Positions 16,008-21,522 of a stretch of 21,522 nt of DNA are shown here, one piece after another. The notes under the pieces were generated by a model. It searched no databases and was not told the DNA's origin. It worked only from the letters and a program-made list of their open reading frames with translations. Numbering within the stretch: position 1 is the first letter of the stretch; the number at the start of each line of letters is the position of its first letter. This stretch comes from an uncultured Bacteroidota bacterium. GTDB taxonomy: Bacteria > Bacteroidota > Bacteroidia > UBA7662. The position numbers were made by a program, and so were the translations under genes. The DNA lies in assembly GCA_903856555.1 (NCBI GenBank), contig CAIOCC010000167.1, forward strand, positions 1-21,522, written 5' to 3'.

Positions 16008-17012
16008 ATGAAAACTATGGTTTTTATCAAGTCCTCTTTTTGGCGTTCCCTTGCGTTGGGTCTGGTTTTGACCGCATCGATGGCGCGTCAAGGTCAAGCG
16101 TCTCATATCCTGAGTGGTTACCTAGGGGTCGTTCAGACATCCAACGATTCGGTACGCTTGCAAATGAGCTTGTACCTGGATACCATGGGTTTGATCAGTC
16201 CCCAATTAACCGTGGAACGTTGGGATTTGGTCGGCGGAAATGGACAGTTGAATGGGTCGGTGGATTTGATTCAACAGAGCGTAACGACCTTTCAAGGCGT
16301 TCGGATCGTCGCCTACCTCAGCCCCAGCATGTACCTGGCCTCGGGGCAATATCGCTTTGTCTACAAGCATTGCTGCCGCAACCCCCTCGTCATGAATATG
16401 CCGACCCTGGCCCCGGCTTTCCCCTTTGTCATTGGAACGGATTATAACAAAGTTCCTTTCATGCCGCCCACCACGCCATCCAATACGCCTCTATTCACCA
16501 GCCCCGTGCCTTTTAACCTGTTGGAGGATACCGTCCAATTGCTCTCCTTTGGTTCTTACCTCACCGAGCCCGATGGGGATTCCTTGGTGGTGGAAGTGGA
16601 TTCGATTCTGATTGATCATGGGACGAGCGGGTTTGTTGCGGCATCGATGGCGACCGCCTTGTCGGCCTGGGGGCCCTATCTGGTCGGACCCAGCACCCTG
16701 ATTGTTTTGTGGCGGCCGGATTCCTCCGGACTGTATGCGGCCGGTTGGCGAATCAAGGAATTCCGGAACGGGCAGGTCATTGGTATCCAGCGTGTTCAGC
16801 ATCATTTTCGGGTGGTCAAGTCTTTTGCCACTTCCTTGATAGACCTAGGTCGGGATGAAATTTCGACTTGGGACCCCGAGTCCCAGGGAGATTACTACAA
16901 TCTCAACGGACAGTTGATTTTCAGCGGGGTATGGGGGAAAGATCGCCGTTACGACGGGGTCTTGTTGATTCGCCAAGGTTCTCGTTTTTGGAAGAAAGCC
17001 TGGCTGCCCTAG
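16008..17012 (+). CDS. Secreted Bacteroidota protein with ASH/CCRN signature and a degenerate type IX sorting-like tail
   Basis: A 334-residue protein with a signal peptide (about 1-31, cleavage near GQA-S). The mature start ASHILSGYLG, the YRFVYKHCCRNPLVMN segment (Cys122, Cys123) and TEPDGDSLVVEV (186-197) are the signature of the N-terminal module of large Bacteroidota surface proteins that often end in gliding-motility type sorting domains. Here the module stands almost alone. The last 40 residues (YYNLNGQLIFSG at 296-307, then a DGVLLI strand and a basic KKAWLP end) resemble a shortened type A type-IX C-terminal domain (NLxGQ, GxYxxxI, KK near the end). Secretion by that system is therefore inferred. 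Molecular function is unknown. It is followed after 22 bases by the metallophosphoesterase gene on the same strand. Confidence 0.82.
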   Translation: MKTMVFIKSSFWRSLALGLVLTASMARQGQASHILSGYLGVVQTSNDSVRLQMSLYLDTMGLISPQLTVERWDLVGGNGQLNGSVDLIQQSVTTFQGVRIVAYLSPSMYLASGQYRFVYKHCCRNPLVMNMPTLAPAFPFVIGTDYNKVPFMPPTTPSNTPLFTSPVPFNLLEDTVQLLSFGSYLTEPDGDSLVVEVDSILIDHGTSGFVAASMATALSAWGPYLVGPSTLIVLWRPDSSGLYAAGWRIKEFRNGQVIGIQRVQHHFRVVKSFATSLIDLGRDEISTWDPESQGDYYNLNGQLIFSGVWGKDRRYDGVLLIRQGSRFWKKAWLP

Positions 17013-17034
17013 GTTCCGTACCGCTTCGCCGGTG

Positions 17035-18291
17035 ATGTTTCGTTTGTTGGCGGGCTATTTGCCCTTTGTCTTGGTCAATCTGGCCTTGGACTTCTATGTG
17101 ATTCGCCATGGCCTTTTGGCGAAGCCGAATCTAAGTCCTTTGAACCGCCGTCGGTGGCGTTGGGGCTTTTTGGTTTTGATGGGGAGCATTTACGGGGGGA
17201 TGCCGCTCTTGGCCTGGATGGGCTGGGAAGAACGCTCGGCCTTTTTTCGTAACACCGTACAGACGACGGTTCTGGCTTTGCTGGCTTTCAAGGTATGGGC
17301 CTTGCCTTGGCTTCTTTTGGAGGATGGTCATCGTGGTTTGACGTCCCTATGGCGAAGGTTTCGACCGGCCCCATCCGGGGAATCCGCCGAAGGAATGAGT
17401 CGGGGTGCCTTTTTGAGTCGCTTGGGTTTTTTGGTCGGCGCTGTACCGCTGCTGGGGTTGGGAGGCGCTGCTGTATCGGGCAGCGCTTACCGTTACCGGG
17501 TGCACCGCCATACGTTGCGATTGAAGGATTTGCCAGGGTCCTTTCGTGGAAAGCGTTTGGTCCAAATCAGTGATTTGCATACGGGTTCGTTGGACGATGC
17601 CGAAGGGGTGCGCCGCGGATTGCAGATGGTTCTGGACCTCCAACCGGATCTTGTTGTCTTTACGGGTGATTTGGTCAATACCCAGGCGGATGAGGTGGGG
17701 CCTTGGATGGAGATGCTAAAGCTCATCAAGGCTCCGATGGGGGTTTATTCGGTGTTGGGGAACCACGATTACGGAGATTACCGGTCCTGGCCCGATGAAC
17801 AAGCCAAGACTCGCAATTTTGAACAAATGGTACAGGTTCACAAGGATTTGGGTTGGCAGCTACTTCGCAACGAGGCCGTCCAAATCAAGGGTGAAAACGG
17901 GGAGTTCCTGGAACTGATCGGTTGCGAAAATTGGGGCCGTCGCTCCGGTTTTGGCAAACGCTACGGTAACCTGACCCAAGCGATGGAGGGTTTGTCAACC
18001 ACCGCACCCAAAATCCTATTGACCCACGATCCTTCGCACTTTGATTTGGAGGTCTTGGGAAAGCATCCTTCGATCGTCCTAACGCTTTGTGGGCATACCC
18101 ACGGTATGCAAATGGGAATTGACATCCCGGGTCGATGGCGTTGGTCCCCGGCCTCTTGGGTGTATCCGCATTGGGCCGGTCATTACGAGTTTGGTGATCA
18201 GCAATTGTATGTTAACCGTGGTTTTGGCTTTGTGGGCTTTCGAGGGCGTTTGGGTATTTACCCCGAAATCACCTGTTTGGAATTGGCTTAA
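17035..18291 (+). CDS. Membrane-anchored calcineurin-like metallophosphoesterase (YkuE-like)
   Basis: A 418-residue protein from the ATG at 17035; a GTG codon just before it would add one residue. The N-terminal third has hydrophobic segments at about 5-25, 44-62, 73-97 and 128-150, so the enzyme is tethered to the inner membrane. The catalytic domain (about 155-418) has the full two-metal motif set: SDLH (Asp180, His182), GDLVN (Asp212), GNHD (Asn243, His244), His331 in LTHDPSHFD, and GHTHGMQMG (His354, His356). It follows the YkuE-type subgroup, whose members are variously linked to phospholipid or cell-wall precursor metabolism; the substrate here is unknown. It is separated from the secreted protein upstream by 22 bases and probably shares its transcript, though the functions have no obvious link. 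Confidence 0.9.
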   Translation: MFRLLAGYLPFVLVNLALDFYVIRHGLLAKPNLSPLNRRRWRWGFLVLMGSIYGGMPLLAWMGWEERSAFFRNTVQTTVLALLAFKVWALPWLLLEDGHRGLTSLWRRFRPAPSGESAEGMSRGAFLSRLGFLVGAVPLLGLGGAAVSGSAYRYRVHRHTLRLKDLPGSFRGKRLVQISDLHTGSLDDAEGVRRGLQMVLDLQPDLVVFTGDLVNTQADEVGPWMEMLKLIKAPMGVYSVLGNHDYGDYRSWPDEQAKTRNFEQMVQVHKDLGWQLLRNEAVQIKGENGEFLELIGCENWGRRSGFGKRYGNLTQAMEGLSTTAPKILLTHDPSHFDLEVLGKHPSIVLTLCGHTHGMQMGIDIPGRWRWSPASWVYPHWAGHYEFGDQQLYVNRGFGFVGFRGRLGIYPEITCLELA

Positions 18292-18310
18292 GGCCCTCCC
18301 CTTATCTTTG
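18283..18310 (+). promoter_or_regulatory. Bacteroidota-type promoter, TTG-N17-TATCTTTG, before the AAA+ gene
   Basis: TTG at 18283-18285, inside the last codons of the phosphoesterase gene, is followed after 17 bases by TATCTTTG at 18303-18310, an exact TAnnTTTG. A second possible -33 (TTTG, 18276-18279) has a 23-base spacing. The box ends four bases before the ATG at 18315, so that start would be leaderless; the in-frame ATG at 18360 would have a leader of about 45 bases. Confidence 0.45.
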
Positions 18311-18314
18311 GTGA

Positions 18315-20198
18315 ATGTTATGGGACCGATTGCCATCCTCGCTGCGTAGTCGGGGCCTTATGCCTTGGGCTGGAGCCCGCGATTTTGTGCGTGCGCTTTG
18401 TTCCTACCTGGAAGAAACATCTTTGGAATCCTTGTCGGTGGCCGGGGTTTTGGCCCTGGAGCAAAAACACAAGGACGAAGGTCCCCACCAGCGCACCAAG
18501 CGTCGCCTGATCGACTATTTGGTGAACGAACTTGCGGAACAAGGATTTCCCGCCAACCTTTTGGACAGCTATGGTGCCTGGATAGAGGTCTTGGAGCCAT
18601 CCTACCAACCTACCGCAGAGGACACCCGTAAGGCCACCCAAGGCATGGCTCGGTTGTTGGAACGGGCCTTCGCAGACGGTCGTGCCGATGGTCCCGAAAT
18701 CAAGAATATTCAAAACCTGGCCCTGACCTTTGAGCTTCGCTCGACGGATACCTGGCCCTTGGTCCAGCGCTTTGCCGAGCCGGTCTTGGGTCCCTTGCTG
18801 CAGGCGGGGATGGGGGATGGAAAATTAGACGATGGGCAGTGGCAAATCATTCGGGATTATTCACTCCTCTTGCAGGTTCTTGGTTTGGACTACGACAAAG
18901 AACGACTCACCAAAACCTTGCAGAAGGTCAATATTTACCGGGCCGGTCGCGGGGAGGATCCGGTGGGGCTTTTCCTCCATGTTGGCTTCAAAACTTTTGA
19001 ATTGGATCCAGTCTACGGGGTGACAGCGGCTCGTTGGCATCGGGTCAAAGGCCGTTCCAAACAAACCGTCGATGGGCGTCTCTACGTGTACGCCAAACAA
19101 CTGCTGTTTCATTCGGATGAGGTGTCCCTCCTCTTGGATTCCAACAAAGTCCAAGACGTGGGTGCCAACCTCTACGCGGTGGATCATTCCCATTACCTGA
19201 CCATGACCATCCAAGTGGATGGAGCCGAAGCCACACTGCGGGCGTTGGAGGACAAAGTTTGGTTTGATCAGTGTTACAAAATCCTCACAGCCGGCGGTTT
19301 GGGTGCGGTCGCCATCCCCGCTCCGGACCAAGCCACGAAGGACGGACCCCAGGAACGATCCAAGGAAGTATCCGGCCTTGCCCAGAATGGTTGGGAGGCT
19401 GCCCTCGCGGAGTTAAACGATTTGGTAGGGTTGGACCCGGTCAAGGGCGAGATCATCAATTTGGCCAATTTGGTCCGCATGCAACAGCGCAGGGCGGAGG
19501 CCGGTCTCAAAACGGTCCAAGTTGGTTTGCATGCCGTTTTTACCGGGGCCCCCGGTACCGGCAAAACCACCGTGGCCCGGCTCTACGCCCGTCTGCTCAA
19601 GGAGTTGGGGCTTTTGTCCAAAGGACATTTGGTAGAGGTGGATCGTAGTGGGTTGGTCGCTGGCTATTCGGGTCAAACCGCCATCAAAACCGACGAGGTC
19701 ATTACCAAGGCTCTGGATGGGGTGCTTTTTATTGACGAGGCCTACAGCTTAACGCCCGAAAGCGGTCAGGATAATTACGGGGACGAGGCGGTGCAAGTTT
19801 TGTTAAAGCGAATGGAAGATTATCGCAAACGATTGGTGGTGGTGGTGGCCGGTTATACCGAGGACATGGAGCGATTTGTAGGCTCCAATCCCGGTTTGGC
19901 CAGCCGATTTACGCGCACGATTGTTTTTCCAAATTATTCGGCCGAGCAAATGGTCGAAATTCTGGAGCGGATGGCGACCTCCAGCCAGTACAACTTGGAC
20001 CCTCCATTGAAGCGCCTCCTGCTGAATTATTTTGAACAACGCTGTGCACGGGCCGGCGTTGATTTTGGCAATGCCCGCGAAGTACGAAATTTGTTCGAAC
20101 AATTGGTTTTGGCCCATTCGAATCGATTGTCGACCATGGACCATCCGGCGACCAACGACCTTACCACCCTCACTTCGGAGGACTGGAATCAAACCTAA
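18315..20198 (+). CDS. Multidomain CbxX/CfqX-type AAA+ ATPase with TerB-like and PH/GRAM-like N-terminal domains
   Basis: A 627-residue protein with no signal peptide. The C-terminal half (about 360-600) is a CbxX/CfqX (SpoVK, EccA-like) AAA+ ATPase: Walker A GAPGTGKT (411-418), pore-loop-like LVAGYSGQTA (447-456), Walker B VLFIDEAYSL (470-479), sensor-1 region VVAGYTEDM, arginine finger in NPGLASRF (Arg531) and sensor 2 in GNAREVRNLFE (Arg588). Relatives remodel proteins or act as Rubisco activases. Residues about 100-205 are helical with two TerB-like acidic turns (FADGRADGPE and MGDGKLDDGQ). Residues about 235-325 resemble a bacterial PH/GRAM domain (GRLYVYAKQLLFHS, then a terminal helix with DKVWFDQCYKIL). 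These N-terminal assignments are inference. The ATG at 18360 (residue 16) is an alternative start. No toxin, secretion or phage gene lies beside it, so the client is unknown. Confidence 0.85.
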   Translation: MLWDRLPSSLRSRGLMPWAGARDFVRALCSYLEETSLESLSVAGVLALEQKHKDEGPHQRTKRRLIDYLVNELAEQGFPANLLDSYGAWIEVLEPSYQPTAEDTRKATQGMARLLERAFADGRADGPEIKNIQNLALTFELRSTDTWPLVQRFAEPVLGPLLQAGMGDGKLDDGQWQIIRDYSLLLQVLGLDYDKERLTKTLQKVNIYRAGRGEDPVGLFLHVGFKTFELDPVYGVTAARWHRVKGRSKQTVDGRLYVYAKQLLFHSDEVSLLLDSNKVQDVGANLYAVDHSHYLTMTIQVDGAEATLRALEDKVWFDQCYKILTAGGLGAVAIPAPDQATKDGPQERSKEVSGLAQNGWEAALAELNDLVGLDPVKGEIINLANLVRMQQRRAEAGLKTVQVGLHAVFTGAPGTGKTTVARLYARLLKELGLLSKGHLVEVDRSGLVAGYSGQTAIKTDEVITKALDGVLFIDEAYSLTPESGQDNYGDEAVQVLLKRMEDYRKRLVVVVAGYTEDMERFVGSNPGLASRFTRTIVFPNYSAEQMVEILERMATSSQYNLDPPLKRLLLNYFEQRCARAGVDFGNAREVRNLFEQLVLAHSNRLSTMDHPATNDLTTLTSEDWNQT

Positions 20199-20231
20199 CC
20201 ATCGTTATCCTTATCTTGAAAATTAAATCCT

Positions 20232-20615
20232 ATGTTCAAAGCCATCCCCAAAACACTTACCTACGCTTTAATTGCTTTTTTTATGTTTGGAATATTCAAA
20301 ACTTTATTTTCGCAAGGCGATTCCGAGGGCCTGCGGAATGCTCTCCAAAAAAAGGCCTTTTTGGTGGATGTTCGGACCCCGGGTGAATTTGCCTCCGGTT
20401 CTGTTCCCGGGGCGGTGAATATTCCCTTGGACCGGGTGGAGCAATCCTTGAGTCGTTTCAAGGGCCATGAAGCCGTGGTGGTCTTTTGCCGTAGCGGCAT
20501 GCGTTCATCCCAGGCCCTCGATATCCTCCAACGAAATGGTATCAAGGAAGTGGTCAACGGCGGGAGCTGGGAAAAGGTTCGGGATGCGAAGGCATCCCTC
20601 GCCACCAAAAAATGA
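20232..20615 (+). CDS. Membrane-anchored single-domain rhodanese
   Basis: A 127-residue protein. Residues about 8-27 form one hydrophobic anchor (LTYALIAFFMFGIFKTLF), and a rhodanese domain follows: VDVRTPGEFASGSVPGAVNI (45-64) and the active-site loop CRSGMRS with Cys86. Such proteins carry a persulfide on the cysteine and transfer sulfur to thiols or cyanide. The six-residue loop CRSGMR has the usual sulfurtransferase size rather than the longer Cdc25-type loop. The anchor lacks a cleavage site, so the domain is probably held at the inner membrane on the periplasmic side. An imperfect -7 box (TATCTTGA) lies just upstream at about 20213-20220. The gap of 33 bases after the AAA+ gene allows either co-transcription or its own promoter. 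Physiological acceptor unknown. Confidence 0.9.
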   Translation: MFKAIPKTLTYALIAFFMFGIFKTLFSQGDSEGLRNALQKKAFLVDVRTPGEFASGSVPGAVNIPLDRVEQSLSRFKGHEAVVVFCRSGMRSSQALDILQRNGIKEVVNGGSWEKVRDAKASLATKK

Positions 20616-20636
20616 CGGGTTTCTAGCCTGTTTCTT

Positions 20637-20666
20637 TTGGGAGGGGCTAGTCAGGGCGTAATTTTG
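20637..20666 (+). promoter_or_regulatory. Bacteroidota-type promoter of icd, TTG-N19-TAATTTTG
   Basis: TTG at 20637-20639 (within TTTTG) is followed after exactly 19 bases by TAATTTTG at 20659-20666, an exact TAnnTTTG. This is the best promoter in the window and matches the Bacteroides TTTG-N19-TAnnTTTG consensus. The leader to the ATG at 20691 would be about 20 bases. The -33 sits in the loop of a CTAGCC/GGCTAG inverted repeat (20623-20650). Confidence 0.6.
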
Positions 20667-20686
20667 GGTTACCTAAAAAATAACCC
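20666..20686 (+). promoter_or_regulatory. Inverted repeat GGGTTA / TAACCC in the icd leader
   Basis: GGGTTA at 20666-20671 and TAACCC at 20681-20686 are perfect complements separated by nine A-rich bases. The repeat begins at the last base of the -7 box and ends four bases before the icd start codon. It could be an operator overlapping the transcription start, or a small hairpin near the ribosome entry site. Only six base pairs support it. Confidence 0.3.
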
Positions 20687-20690
20687 GCCC

Positions 20691-21522
20691 ATGAGAATTA
20701 CCGTTGCAAAAGGAGATGGCATAGGTCCTGAAATTATGGACGCAACCTTGGCCATTTTGGAAGCGGCCGGGGCTGGTTTATCCTATGATTTTATTGAGGT
20801 AGGGGAGAAGGTTTACCTCTCGGGGAATACCGCAGGGATCAGCAGCGAAGCCTGGGATACCATTCGGCGTAACAAGGTATTTCTCAAGTCGCCCATCACC
20901 ACCCCGCAGGGGGGAGGCTACAAAAGCCTGAACGTATCCACCCGCAAATTTCTGGGTCTATATGCCAATGTTCGGCCATGCTTTAGCCTGCATCCGATGG
21001 TACGCACCGCCCATCCGGTCATGGACTTGGTGATTGTCCGCGAAAACGAAGAAGACCTGTACGCCGGTATTGAGCACCAGCAAACCGATGAGGTGGTGCA
21101 ATGCCTCAAATTGATCTCGCGGCCCGGTTGCGAAAAGATTATTCGCTACGCCTTTGAGTATGCGGTTCAACAGGGTCGTCGTAAAGTCAGTTGCTTTAGC
21201 AAAGACAATATCATGAAGCAAACCGATGGGTTGTTTCACAAGGTTTTTGATGAAATCGCCGCGGAGTACCCGCAGATTCAGAACGAGCATTGGATTATTG
21301 ATATTGGAACAGCCCGCGTTGCGGTGCATCCTGAAGCCTTTGATGTGATTGTGACAACCAACCTTTACGGGGACATCCTCAGCGATGTGGCGGCGGAAAT
21401 CACCGGTACGGTGGGTATGGGGGGGTCCTCCAATATCGGGGAGCAATGTGCGATGTTTGAAGCCGTCCACGGCTCTGCACCGATGATTGCCGGGCAGGGA
21501 ATCGCCAATCCCTCGGGTTTGC
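20691..21522 (+). CDS. icd: Isocitrate dehydrogenase, truncated by the right edge
   Basis: The frame opens at the ATG at 20691 and runs for 277 codons to the end of the window without a stop. It catalyses oxidative decarboxylation of isocitrate to 2-oxoglutarate in the TCA cycle. The isocitrate-specific SLNVSTRK motif (Ser79, Asn81, Arg85) separates it from isopropylmalate dehydrogenase. Other hallmarks are NVRP (Arg95), ENEEDLYAGIEH (119-129, Tyr124), the metal-binding Asp204, Asp228 and Asp232 (NLYGDILSD), and FEAVHGSAP. The sequence resembles the Rickettsia/Chlamydia/Bacteroidota branch, whose members carry an extra C-terminal domain that would lie outside the window. After HGSAP come Met265-Ile266, where the NADP-dependent Escherichia coli enzyme has Lys344-Tyr345, so cofactor preference is open. 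Confidence 0.93.
   Translation, partial: MRITVAKGDGIGPEIMDATLAILEAAGAGLSYDFIEVGEKVYLSGNTAGISSEAWDTIRRNKVFLKSPITTPQGGGYKSLNVSTRKFLGLYANVRPCFSLHPMVRTAHPVMDLVIVRENEEDLYAGIEHQQTDEVVQCLKLISRPGCEKIIRYAFEYAVQQGRRKVSCFSKDNIMKQTDGLFHKVFDEIAAEYPQIQNEHWIIDIGTARVAVHPEAFDVIVTTNLYGDILSDVAAEITGTVGMGGSSNIGEQCAMFEAVHGSAPMIAGQGIANPSGL

Overview
The window looks like a chromosomal segment of a Bacteroidota (Bacteroidetes) bacterium with a fairly high GC content for that phylum. The evidence is secreted proteins of the type-9-secretion kind, a TonB-dependent receptor paired with a small lipoprotein typical of the phylum, a Bacteroidota-like isocitrate dehydrogenase, and five exact TAnnTTTG (-7) promoter boxes placed in front of transcription units. 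Shine-Dalgarno sequences are not prominent. I see no tRNA, rRNA, CRISPR array, insertion sequence or phage gene. Coding density is high and every gene-free gap is under 200 bases.

Layout. (1) 1-776, minus: 5' part of a secreted surface protein that runs off the left edge. (2) 959-4099, minus: a large exported enzyme joining an esterase domain, a complete GH13 alpha-amylase domain and a C-terminal beta-sandwich. (3) 4159-7921, plus: a tight three-gene unit of a lipoprotein, peptidase T (start overlapping the preceding stop), and an exported fusion of a YiiX/C92-type cysteine peptidase fold with a class C acid phosphatase. (4) 11395-7946, minus: a TonB-dependent receptor, a small lipoprotein overlapping it by ATGA, and a small outer-membrane beta-barrel with His/acidic loops; a metal-uptake role is plausible. 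(5) 11470-15932, plus, divergent from (4): beta-phosphoglucomutase, GH65 maltose phosphorylase and an SLC45/GPH-like sugar transporter, a complete maltose import and phosphorolysis route. (6) 16008-18291, plus: a secreted Bacteroidota protein with an ASH/CCRN signature, then a membrane-anchored metallophosphoesterase. (7) 18315-20198, plus: a three-part protein ending in a CbxX/CfqX (SpoVK/EccA-like) AAA+ ATPase. (8) 20232-20615: membrane-anchored rhodanese. (9) 20691 to the right edge: isocitrate dehydrogenase, truncated by the window.

How they may work together. The amylase fusion could release maltose or maltodextrin outside the cytoplasm; the transporter would import maltose; the GH65 enzyme would split it with phosphate to glucose and beta-glucose 1-phosphate; and the mutase would turn the latter into glucose 6-phosphate. 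No SusC/SusD pair or sugar regulator is present. The most unusual items are the C92-phosphatase fusion, the TerB-like/PH-like/AAA+ protein, the esterase-amylase fusion, and a set of promoters whose -7 box lies only 3-5 bases before the start codon, which suggests leaderless mRNAs.
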